Of a DNA stretch of 6,162 nt, positions 1 to 6,157 are shown piece by piece (within the stretch, counting starts at the first letter, position 1; each line of letters starts with the position of its first letter). The translations under genes were made by a program, and so were the position numbers. The stretch comes from Methanofollis sp. Its GTDB lineage: Archaea > Halobacteriota > Methanomicrobia > Methanomicrobiales > Methanofollaceae. The DNA lies in NCBI GenBank assembly GCA_028696365.1, contig JAQVHG010000136.1:1-6162 (forward strand). The letters are read 5' to 3'. The notes beneath the pieces were generated by a model. The model did not search any database. It was not told the origin of the DNA and worked only from the letters and a program-made list of their open reading frames with translations.

Positions 1-1
1 T

Positions 2-1813
2 TACTCTGCCTACCGCGAGGAAATCTCGATCCCTACGTTGAATGGAACTCAGAACATCCCGCGCCCCCTCAAAAACACCGTCGGGTTCACGTTTTCGTTC
101 TACACCCGCATGCTCTATTCATGCCTGGTCGATGCCGACTCCCTGGACACCGAAGCATTCACCAGCCCTGAAAAGGCCGCACTGAGGGGCCGGTATGATT
201 CATTCGACCACCTTTCCAGAAAATTCGAGGACCACATGGAGGCGGTGCAGGCAGGTGCTAGGGAGAGCGAGATCAACCGGTATCGACAGGCGATCCTGGA
301 GCAATGCAGAAAAAAAGCGATCCTCCCACCTGGGATGTTTACCCTGACTGTCCCCACCGGGGGAGGGAAGACCCTCTCATCCATGGCATTTGCCCTGGAC
401 CACCTGAAACAACACGGCCTGCAGAGGATCTTCTATGTCATCCCCTATACCAGCATCATCGAGCAGAATGCCAGGGTGTTTAGGGATATTTTTGGGAGCA
501 AAAATGTGCTGGAACATCACAGCAATTTTGACCCGGCAAAGATCCCTCCTGAAGACTCTGTGTCAATAGAGGAGATACTCAGGCTCTCGTCAGAGAACTG
601 GGACATGCCCATTGTGGTCACCACCAATGTCCAGTTCTTTGAGTCGCTCTTCTCCAGCAGACGGTCCAGGTGCAGAAAACTGCACAACCTGACAAAGAGT
701 GTGATCATCCTTGATGAAGCCCAGATGCTCCCGACAGAGTATCTGAAACCCTGCCTTGCGGCACTCTCCGAACTTGTCAGGAACTATGGTTCGACGGTCG
801 TCATCTGCACGGCGACCCAGCCGAAACTCGGAGATCTGTTGGCCGAATCCCTCAGACCCATTGAGATCACCGACTCGCCGGAAGAATTGTATGAGGCCTT
901 CAGGCGGGTGCGGGTGCATGACCTCGGAGACCTGGACGACGTCGCACTCTCTGCTCGACTGAAGGCGCACCCTCAGGTGCTGTGCATTGTCAACACCAGG
1001 AACCACGCAAAAAAACTCTATGACGCCCTCAAGGGATCGGGTGCATGCTATCACCTCAGCGCCAGGATGTGTCCGGCACACCGGAGTGTGGTCTTGGCCA
1101 GCATCAAAGAGCAGTTGGAAAAAGGTGCCGAGTGCCGCGTCATCTCGACCCAACTCATCGAGGCCGGAGTGGACATCGACTTTCCGGTGGTCTACCGGGC
1201 GATGACTGGCATCGATTCCATCGCCCAGGCGTCGGGCAGGTGTAACCGTGAGGGGAGGCTGGAGTCAGGTGAGGTCTACCTCTTCGGGTCCACCGAACCC
1301 CATGGCCGGGCGACCAGCTGGCAGCGACGGGTCGCCGAGATCGGCGAGATGATCCTCGATACCACCGATGACCCGCTCTCTCTCTCTGCGGTGGCGGAGT
1401 ACTTCCAGAGGCTCTACTTCTATGAGGGGGATGACGGGCTTGACCGGAAAAAGATCCTCTCATGCCTTGAAGATGGGGGAAGAGGACTTGAGTTTCCGTT
1501 TGAGGATGTTGACGCTGCGTTCAGGATCATCGAAAGCGGTACAAAAGAGGTCATCGTTCCATATGATCAGAATGCGAGATCGACGATACAGGAACTCAAA
1601 GGTACCTCCTCTCCATGGGAGGTCGCACGAAGACTTCAGCCCTATACGGTCAGCGTCTATGCCAATGAGTTCAGAGATCTGGAGGAAACGGATGCTCTGG
1701 AGTCCATTGACGGGCGGTTTTTCGTACTGAAAGATTCCGGGAGTTACTCTGATGAAACAGGGCTTTTATATCGCAAATTTTATGGATATGATGGTTCACT
1801 ATTGATTAGTTAG
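2..1813 (+). CDS. cas3: CRISPR-associated helicase/nuclease Cas3, type I-C (5' partial)
   Basis: Cas3 is the effector that Cascade recruits to unwind and shred target DNA. The frame is open from base 2 with no credible start, so the gene begins upstream; the first possible start, TTG at 38, has no ribosome site and lies inside conserved sequence. 603 codons are visible. I-C Cas3 proteins are usually about 730-800 aa, so most of the N-terminal HD nuclease domain, with its metal-binding residues, lies outside the window. What remains starts with the conserved end of the HD region, LVDADSLDTE (125-154). The superfamily 2 helicase motifs follow in order: Walker A PTGGGKT (353-373), DEAQ box (713-724), TAT motif III (809-817), the IEAGVDIDFP motif V region (about 1157-1186) and motif VI QASGRCNR (1226-1249). 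The C-terminal part, with RRLQPYTVSVY and a final TGLLY segment, fits Cas3 of this subtype. No frameshift is seen. Helicase function should be intact; nuclease function cannot be judged. The stop lies 13 bases before the cas5c ATG. Confidence 0.96.
   Translation, partial: YSAYREEISIPTLNGTQNIPRPLKNTVGFTFSFYTRMLYSCLVDADSLDTEAFTSPEKAALRGRYDSFDHLSRKFEDHMEAVQAGARESEINRYRQAILEQCRKKAILPPGMFTLTVPTGGGKTLSSMAFALDHLKQHGLQRIFYVIPYTSIIEQNARVFRDIFGSKNVLEHHSNFDPAKIPPEDSVSIEEILRLSSENWDMPIVVTTNVQFFESLFSSRRSRCRKLHNLTKSVIILDEAQMLPTEYLKPCLAALSELVRNYGSTVVICTATQPKLGDLLAESLRPIEITDSPEELYEAFRRVRVHDLGDLDDVALSARLKAHPQVLCIVNTRNHAKKLYDALKGSGACYHLSARMCPAHRSVVLASIKEQLEKGAECRVISTQLIEAGVDIDFPVVYRAMTGIDSIAQASGRCNREGRLESGEVYLFGSTEPHGRATSWQRRVAEIGEMILDTTDDPLSLSAVAEYFQRLYFYEGDDGLDRKKILSCLEDGGRGLEFPFEDVDAAFRIIESGTKEVIVPYDQNARSTIQELKGTSSPWEVARRLQPYTVSVYANEFRDLEETDALESIDGRFFVLKDSGSYSDETGLLYRKFYGYDGSLLIS
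1763..1771 (+). promoter_or_regulatory. Possible archaeal TATA box for the Cascade genes, inside cas3
   Basis: The bases CTTTTATAT resemble the archaeal TATA consensus (TTTATATA-like). They sit in an unusually AT-rich 50-base stretch at the 3' end of cas3, while the surrounding coding sequence is clearly richer in GC. In archaea transcription starts about 25 bases downstream of this box, here near 1793-1798, which would leave a leader of roughly 30 bases carrying the strong cas5c ribosome site. The upstream purine element (BRE) is at best weak (GAAACAGGG). This is inferred from sequence alone and would be irrelevant if the host is a bacterium. Confidence 0.3.
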
Positions 1814-1822
1814 GGAGGTGAT
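1814..1822 (+). promoter_or_regulatory. Strong Shine-Dalgarno site that sets the cas5c start
   Basis: GGAGGTGAT is a full-length match to the complement of the 16S rRNA 3' end. It lies directly after the cas3 stop codon and has 8 bases between GGAGG and the ATG at 1827. A longer reading from the GTG at 1818 would begin inside this site and can be discounted. Confidence 0.85.
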
Positions 1823-1826
1823 TGGT

Positions 1827-2486
1827 ATGGGATTTGGAATTTGTTTAAAAGTCTGGGGAGACTATGCCTGCTTCACGCGCCCTGAGATGAAGGTCGAGCG
1901 GGTGAGTTATGACGTGATGACGCCTTCGGCGGCACGAGGTATCCTTGAGGCGATCTATTGGAAACCTGCGATCTGCTGGAAGATCGACAGGATCCATGTC
2001 ATGAATCCGTTCAAGTACGACAACATTCGCAGGAATGAAATTCTCGGAAAGATCCCTGCAACAAAAGTGAAGTCCGCCCTCAAAGGTAAGGATGTCACGC
2101 TCTATCAGGATCCAAACGAGAACCGCGTCCAGCGGGCTTCCCTTCTGCTCCGTGATGTCTGTTACTGCATCGAGGCGCACTTTGAAATGACCGAAAAAGC
2201 GGGGCCTGAAGACACGCCTGAGAAGCACTACAACATTGCGCTCAGGAGGATGAGACGAGGGCAGTGTTTCCATCATCCGTATCTGGGGTGTCGCGAATTT
2301 CCCGCTCAGTTTGAACTCATCGAAGGGGAGGTGCCCTCTTCAAGTCATCACGGAGAGAGGGATCTCGGGTTCATGCTCTATGACATCGATTTTGCCGACG
2401 ATATGAGGCCAGTCTTCTTCAGGGCCAGGATGGTCGACGGTGTGATCGATGTCAGGGAATGTCTGGGTGCCGGGGGTGTATCGTGA
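1827..2486 (+). CDS. cas5c: Type I-C Cas5c (Cas5d), pre-crRNA-processing endoribonuclease and Cascade subunit
   Basis: In type I-C systems, which lack Cas6, Cas5c cleaves the CRISPR repeat RNA, stays bound to the 5' handle and caps the Cascade filament. The ATG at 1827 is chosen because it follows a perfect ribosome site, giving 219 aa, normal for the family. The N-terminus shows the expected RAMP strand and conserved VWGDYACFTRPEMK (residues 9-22), followed by TPSAARGILEAIYWKPAI (32-49). The catalytic triad described for Bacillus halodurans Cas5d (Tyr46, Lys116, His117) appears to correspond to Tyr44 in IYWKP and Lys133-His134 in EKHYNI; I aligned these by eye from memory. The later GQCFHHPYLGCREFPA block is also typical of the family. 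The protein should therefore be an active processing enzyme. The stop codon overlaps the cas8c start (GTGA), which suggests coupled translation. Confidence 0.95.
   Translation: MGFGICLKVWGDYACFTRPEMKVERVSYDVMTPSAARGILEAIYWKPAICWKIDRIHVMNPFKYDNIRRNEILGKIPATKVKSALKGKDVTLYQDPNENRVQRASLLLRDVCYCIEAHFEMTEKAGPEDTPEKHYNIALRRMRRGQCFHHPYLGCREFPAQFELIEGEVPSSSHHGERDLGFMLYDIDFADDMRPVFFRARMVDGVIDVRECLGAGGVS
2472..2478 (+). promoter_or_regulatory. Shine-Dalgarno-like site that sets the cas8c GTG start
   Basis: GGGGGTG, one mismatch from GGAGGTG, lies inside the last codons of cas5c, a few bases before the GTG at 2483. The in-frame ATG at 2459 lies upstream of it and would add eight residues (MSGCRGCI) that do not look like Cas8c. 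Confidence 0.6.
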
Positions 2487-4393
2487 TCATTCAGGCCCTC
2501 TGCCGGTATTATGATATCTTAGATCAGGACGAGAGCGTGAAGATTGCCCGACCAGGGTACAGCACGGCAGATGTTTCGTTTGCTCTTGTAATCTCTGAAG
2601 ATGGCGAGGTGACGCACATCGTCGACCTCAGGAGCGATGATAAGAAGCCGAGGCCACAGGAGATGGATGTCCCTCTCCGGTCCCTTCGCGCCAACGGCAT
2701 TGTCCCGTATTGCGCATGCGACAATGCGAAGTATGTCTTTGGCGTCGAAAAACAGACGGTCAAAGATTTTCAGAAGAATATCGCAAAGAAGGCTAAAAAT
2801 GGCGATCCGCAGGAGACTTCGGTTCTTGAGAAAGATGACAAAGAGGTTGTCCTGGTCTCATCGCGTTCGAGAGAATGCTTTGAAGCCTTCAAGGCCCTCC
2901 ACCACCAGGTGCTCGACGGCGTGGACGACGCAGAGGTCAGGAGTTTCCTGAAGTTCCTGGATGGGTGGGAACCTGAGTCGTTCCTCGATCATCCAAAGAT
3001 CCTCCAGTACAAGGACGAGATCCTCAATGGAGGGAACTTTGTATTCGAGTGTGGGGGAGACTACCTGCACAGGAACAGCGCAGTTCGGCATGCCTGGGAG
3101 GATTATTTCTCCAGCGAAACCGACGACGACCTGGTTGTTGCTCAGAGTCTGGTGAGCGGGCAGGACGAGCCGATCGCCAGACTGCATCAGAAGATCAAGG
3201 GTGTGGTCGGCGCTCAGAAAGCAGGCGCTTCGCTGGTCAGTTTCAATGACGAAGCCTTCAAGTCGTACGGGAAAGAGAAAAGTTACAACGCGCCCGTCGG
3301 CGAGACCTCGATGTTCAAGTATACGACGGCGCTGAACTATCTCCTTGCCCATCAGGAGAACCGGATGGGTATCGCTGATACGACGACGGTCTTCTGGGCA
3401 GAGACAGAGGACCGGACCTGTGAAGACCTGGCACGCTTCCTAATGAATCCCCGTGAGGAGAAGGTCGACCCAGACGACGATGAACCCGAAAACGATGTGA
3501 GGGTTAGGGATAAAAAAACACGCAAACTGGTCGGAGACATTCTCAAAAAAGTGAGGGCTGGCCAGAAGATCAATCGGGCAGATATCCATACCGACCCGGA
3601 GACGAACTTCTACATCCTTGGGCTCTCCCCCAACAATGCGAGGCTCGCGGTGCGGTTCTGGTATATGGACAGTTTTGGAAATTTTGTTGCCAGGGTTGGC
3701 CGCCACCACCTGGATATGGAGATCATCAAAGGTGATCTCAGCCCGAAATATGTCTCGATCTCCCGGTTGTTGAAAGCGACCCTCCCAAAGGGGTCGAAAG
3801 ATCAAAAATCGAACTCTAATGTTCCGAAGGTCTCGCCACTTCTCGGCGGCCTGGTCATGAATGCGGTCCTGAAAAACCAGCCCTATCCGGTCCAGATGTA
3901 CGGTGCGATCCTGAACCGCGTGAAGGTTGGGCGGTCGATCGATTCGGTTCAGGCCGGGTTTATCAAGGCATATCTGCTGAGACAGAGCCGTTCTGGCGCC
4001 ACTAAATTAAAGGAGGATTTGATTACTGTGAGTCTGAATGAAGAGAACCCTGATGTGCCGTATCGTCTTGGAAGACTGTTTGCAGTCCTTGAGAAGGCAC
4101 AGAGTGATACGAACAGAGAGATGAAGAGCACCATCAACAGCAAGTACTTCAGCAGTGCGTCGTCGACGCCGGCTGTAGTATTCCCGGTTTTGCTCAAACT
4201 TGCTCAGCACCATATCGCCAAGTCTGAATGGGGGTTCAAGTCGAGCAAGTCCATCGAGGAAATTTTATCGGGCGTTGACAAGTTCCCTGCATATCTGAAC
4301 CTTGAAGAGCAGGGGATGTTCATGCTCGGTTATTATCATCAGCGTGAGGCATTTTTCCAGAAAAAAGATGAGACTCCGGTTGAGGGGGCGTAA
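2483..4393 (+). CDS. cas8c: Type I-C Cascade large subunit Cas8c (Csd1)
   Basis: Cas8c is the large subunit of the I-C surveillance complex. It recognises the PAM, helps open the target and serves in Cas3 recruitment. Starting at GTG 2483 gives 636 aa beginning MIIQALCRYYDIL, which matches the family start (MI-QAL-YY-L); an ATG at 2459 is less likely. Visible family signatures are CDNAKYVFG (residues 79-87), SYNAPVGE followed by YTTALNYLL (about 267-288) and NFYILGLSPNNARLAVRFW (375-393). A very acidic then basic stretch at about 322-346 (PDDDEPENDVRVRDKKTRK) looks like a variable surface loop. The last 121 residues correspond to the small subunit and have their own internal start (see cas11c). 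The gene overlaps the cas5c stop by 4 bases and ends 3 bases before cas7c. No frameshift is seen. Confidence 0.96.
   Translation: MIIQALCRYYDILDQDESVKIARPGYSTADVSFALVISEDGEVTHIVDLRSDDKKPRPQEMDVPLRSLRANGIVPYCACDNAKYVFGVEKQTVKDFQKNIAKKAKNGDPQETSVLEKDDKEVVLVSSRSRECFEAFKALHHQVLDGVDDAEVRSFLKFLDGWEPESFLDHPKILQYKDEILNGGNFVFECGGDYLHRNSAVRHAWEDYFSSETDDDLVVAQSLVSGQDEPIARLHQKIKGVVGAQKAGASLVSFNDEAFKSYGKEKSYNAPVGETSMFKYTTALNYLLAHQENRMGIADTTTVFWAETEDRTCEDLARFLMNPREEKVDPDDDEPENDVRVRDKKTRKLVGDILKKVRAGQKINRADIHTDPETNFYILGLSPNNARLAVRFWYMDSFGNFVARVGRHHLDMEIIKGDLSPKYVSISRLLKATLPKGSKDQKSNSNVPKVSPLLGGLVMNAVLKNQPYPVQMYGAILNRVKVGRSIDSVQAGFIKAYLLRQSRSGATKLKEDLITVSLNEENPDVPYRLGRLFAVLEKAQSDTNREMKSTINSKYFSSASSTPAVVFPVLLKLAQHHIAKSEWGFKSSKSIEEILSGVDKFPAYLNLEEQGMFMLGYYHQREAFFQKKDETPVEGA
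4011..4018 (+). promoter_or_regulatory. Internal Shine-Dalgarno within cas8c, for cas11c
   Basis: AGGAGGAT (AAAGGAGGAT with its two preceding bases) lies within cas8c at the Lys-Glu-Asp codons 510-512. It is 11 bases upstream of an in-frame GTG at 4028. The local sequence turns AT-rich (ACTAAATTAAAGGAGGATTT, using the rare codon TTA), unlike neighbouring cas8c codons; this would help ribosomes bind. A closer in-frame TTG at 4019 is only 2 bases away and so less likely to be used. Confidence 0.72.
4028..4393 (+). CDS. cas11c: Cascade small subunit Cas11c, translated from inside cas8c
   Basis: Several type I systems, including I-C, are known to make the small subunit by internal translation of the large-subunit gene; two copies then line the belly of the Cascade. 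Here an in-frame GTG (cas8c codon 516) follows an internal Shine-Dalgarno and would give 121 aa sharing the cas8c stop, close to the roughly 120-aa size I recall for I-C Cas11. The product begins VSLNEENPDVPYRLGRLFAVLEKAQ, initiating as Met, which matches the recurrent start of this domain (SL...YRLGRLFAVLEK). It is rich in predicted helices, as expected of a Cas11 bundle: GRLFAVLEKAQSDTN, PAVVFPVLLKLAQHHIAK and a C-terminal FMLGYYHQREAFF helix. The start is predicted; the next methionine (around 4120) has no ribosome site. Confidence 0.75.
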   Translation: MSLNEENPDVPYRLGRLFAVLEKAQSDTNREMKSTINSKYFSSASSTPAVVFPVLLKLAQHHIAKSEWGFKSSKSIEEILSGVDKFPAYLNLEEQGMFMLGYYHQREAFFQKKDETPVEGA

Positions 4394-4396
4394 ATT

Positions 4397-5248
4397 ATGA
4401 GTGAAGTTATCAAGAATCGGTATGAGTTTGTACTGTTGTTTGATGTCGAGAATGGGAACCCGAACGGCGATCCTGATATGGGCAATATGCCTCGGATCGA
4501 CCCACAGACCGGCCACGGCATCGTGACCGACGTCTGTCTTAAGAGGAAGATCAGAGATTATGTGGACCTTGTGAAGGATGGAGAACAGGGGTATGAGATC
4601 TATGTCAGGTCAGGTGCTATTCTCAATGATCAGCACAAGAAGGCCTACGACTATCTTGAGATCGATCCTTCGTCAAAGAAACCCACTGACTCGAGATTGA
4701 CCGGGTTCATGTGCAAGAATTTCTTTGACATCAGGACGTTTGGTGCTGTGATGACGACTGAGGTGAACTGCGGGCAGGTGCGGGGGCCAGTGCAGATCAA
4801 CTTTGCCAGGAGCATGGACCCGGTCTTCCAGCAGGAGGTGACGGTCACCCGTTGCGCGGTCACCAATGAGAAAGACGCGGAAAAGGGCCAGACGATGGGC
4901 AAGAAGCAGATGGTGCCCTATGCGCTGTACCGTGCAGAAGGATATATCTCTGCACACCTAGCCCAGAAGACGACCGGGTTTAACGAGGACGACCTGGAAC
5001 TGCTCTGGGACAGTCTGGTCAATATGTTCGAGCACGACCACTCGGCGGCGCGCGGGAAGATGTCTGCACGCAAACTGATCGTGTTCAAACACAAGAACGC
5101 ACTCGGATGCTGCCAGGCTCACGTCCTCTTTGACGGGGTGAAGGTGGAACGTCTCTCCGGCGATCTCCCGCCGCGTTCATTCGACGATTACCGCGTCACA
5201 GTCTCCGACGACGTCCCTGACGGCGTTGAACTGATCGAAAAGTTATGA
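4397..5248 (+). CDS. cas7c: Type I-C Cascade backbone subunit Cas7c (Csd2)
   Basis: Cas7c polymerises along the crRNA spacer to form the backbone of the I-C Cascade and displaces every sixth base. The protein has 283 aa, normal for the family. Its N-terminus carries the hallmark FDVENGNPNGDPDMGNMPR (residues 15-33) followed by DPQTGHGIVTDVCLKRKIRDY (35-55); the second typical block is TFGAVMTTEVNCGQVRGPVQ (114-133). Both are strongly conserved in Csd2 and I see no substitution of concern. The start ATG lies 3 bases after the cas8c stop, with a purine-rich GAGGGGG (4382-4388) formed by the last cas8c codons 8 bases upstream. The stop overlaps the cas4 ATG by 4 bases (ATGA). In the complex several copies are needed per Cas8c, so stronger translation would be expected, but the ribosome site here is only moderate. 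Confidence 0.97.
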   Translation: MSEVIKNRYEFVLLFDVENGNPNGDPDMGNMPRIDPQTGHGIVTDVCLKRKIRDYVDLVKDGEQGYEIYVRSGAILNDQHKKAYDYLEIDPSSKKPTDSRLTGFMCKNFFDIRTFGAVMTTEVNCGQVRGPVQINFARSMDPVFQQEVTVTRCAVTNEKDAEKGQTMGKKQMVPYALYRAEGYISAHLAQKTTGFNEDDLELLWDSLVNMFEHDHSAARGKMSARKLIVFKHKNALGCCQAHVLFDGVKVERLSGDLPPRSFDDYRVTVSDDVPDGVELIEKL

Positions 5249-5931
5249 TCCGGAAAAAATATGCCGACGACGAGTTACTCTCGTTGTCAGGCATACAACA
5301 CTTCTCATTTTGTAAACGGCAATGGGCCCTAATCCATATCGAACGCCAGTGGGAAGATAATCTGCGGACGACAGAGGGTCACTTCTTGCATGAACGGGTG
5401 GACGACCCCTATTTTACTGAGAGCAGGGGTGATGTCGTGATCTCCCGGGCGTTCCCTCTGGTGTCGTATGCGCTTGGGTTCTATGGGGTGGCCGACGTGA
5501 TCGAGTACACGCGGTCGAAAGAGGGTATCGCTTTGCCCGGCCACAAGGGCCTCTGGACGATGCGCCCGATCGAATACAAGAGAGGCAAACCGAAGGTCGA
5601 CGAACGCGACGAGGTCCAACTCTGTGCCCAGGCGATGTGCCTCGAAGAGATGTTCGGTGTCGAGATCAGGTCGGCTGAACTGTATTACCATGAGATCCGG
5701 AGACGGGTGTCCCTCGCCCTCACCGATGCATTGCGGGACCATGTCTGTGCTCTCTCTGAAGAGATGCACGACCTGTTCAGGAAGGGGAAAACTCCTGCCG
5801 CAGAAAAATCTCGGGCCTGCAGACTCTGCTCTCTTGTCGATGTCTGCGTCCCGAAGTTGACCACGAAACGTCGCTCTGTCAAGAACTATGTTCGGATCCA
5901 TGTGAGAGATGCGTGCGAGGGCGATCTCTGA
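5245..5931 (+). CDS. cas4: CRISPR-associated Cas4, RecB-family Fe-S exonuclease
   Basis: Cas4 acts in spacer acquisition: with Cas1-Cas2 it recognises the PAM end of prespacers and trims them so that they insert in the right orientation. The 228-aa protein fits I-C Cas4. Four cysteines for the iron-sulfur cluster are visible: Cys23 (SFCKRQW) and Cys192, Cys195 and Cys201 in CRLCSLVDVC. The RecB-like nuclease residues are also present: His49 (HFLHE), Asp84 (GVADVIE), Glu110-x-Lys112 (IEYKRGKP) and Gln125 (DEVQLCAQA). It should be catalytically competent. The ATG overlaps the cas7c stop (ATGA), and no clear Shine-Dalgarno is seen, so translation is probably coupled to cas7c. The C-terminus (RRSVKNYVRIHVRD) looks complete. 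Unusually, no cas1 start follows within the next 231 bases. Confidence 0.96.
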   Translation: MIRKKYADDELLSLSGIQHFSFCKRQWALIHIERQWEDNLRTTEGHFLHERVDDPYFTESRGDVVISRAFPLVSYALGFYGVADVIEYTRSKEGIALPGHKGLWTMRPIEYKRGKPKVDERDEVQLCAQAMCLEEMFGVEIRSAELYYHEIRRRVSLALTDALRDHVCALSEEMHDLFRKGKTPAAEKSRACRLCSLVDVCVPKLTTKRRSVKNYVRIHVRDACEGDL

Positions 5932-5960
5932 TTAAAATCCTCAGAAATCTCTCCGAAATT

Positions 5961-5989
5961 GGGGCGATATTCTCGCATCTATTCGCCCC
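5961..5989 (+). terminator. Stem-loop downstream of cas4, possible transcript end
   Basis: GGGGCGA (5961-5967) and TCGCCCC (5983-5989) form a perfect 7-bp GC-rich stem with a 15-base loop, 29 bases after the cas4 stop. No T-run follows, so it is not a classical intrinsic terminator of either bacterial or archaeal type. It could instead protect the 3' end of the operon mRNA or be a chance inverted repeat. Confidence 0.3.
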
Positions 5990-6075
5990 CTCCTGTGGCC
6001 GTACATGGAGGGCATGGCCATTATCATTACTGGCACTCATATAGGCGACCAGAGGACGTGGTGAGAGGTGGTTTC

Positions 6076-6157
6076 CTCATCGCGCTGGATGAGTAAAGGC
6101 CCCTATGGGCAGATCAGAAACAGGGGCCGATACGGCCCTGGATCAGGCGGGTGATCC
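6076..6157 (+). other. Three consecutive stem-loops in the non-coding tail
   Basis: Three perfect inverted repeats follow one another without overlapping: CTCATC/GATGAG (6076-6081 with 6088-6093, 6-base loop), GGCCCCT/AGGGGCC (6098-6104 with 6122-6128, 17-base loop) and GGATCA/TGATCC (6140-6145 with 6152-6157, 6-base loop). An alternative pairing GGGCC/GGCCC (6124-6128 with 6134-6138) competes with the second. This could be a structured RNA, an mRNA leader for a downstream gene or the edge of a repeat element, and it runs up to the window end. I do not recognise it as a tRNA, CRISPR repeat or known RNA family. The rest of the stretch from 5932 to the window end holds no convincing gene. Confidence 0.3.

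Noticed and set aside
590..1153. Long antisense frame (187 codons) across cas3
   Set aside because: It lies fully opposite conserved helicase motifs, has no recognisable domain or ribosome site, and is explained by codon bias of the sense gene. The same applies to antisense frames at 2858-3352 and 5329-5901.
4833..4841. Perfect AGGAGGTGA ribosome-site sequence inside cas7c
   Set aside because: No usable in-frame start lies at proper spacing downstream, and the out-of-frame TTG at 4852 hits a stop within six codons. It encodes conserved protein sequence (QEVT).
5886..5978. 30-codon antisense frame (MREYRPNFGEIS...) running into the cas4 3' end, preceded by AGGAGG on the minus strand
   Set aside because: The ribosome site is good (10 bases from the ATG), but it comes from the CCCCCTCCT run beside a hairpin. 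The frame is very short, half of it overlaps conserved cas4, and there is no other support.
5931..6044. Possible remnant of cas1 beginning at ATT 5931 (IKILRNLSEIG...)
   Set aside because: The first residues loosely recall the K-x-L-x-N-x-L start of I-C Cas1 at the expected position after cas4, but nothing after them resembles Cas1, the start codon is ATT and the frame stops after 37 codons.
6036..6044. TATA-like CTCATATAG in the tail as a promoter for a downstream gene
   Set aside because: Weak match with no BRE-like purine element upstream and no visible gene within the window for it to drive.
6005..6064. 19-codon frame MEGMAIIITGTHIGDQRTW in the tail
   Set aside because: Too short, no ribosome site, and no recognisable similarity.
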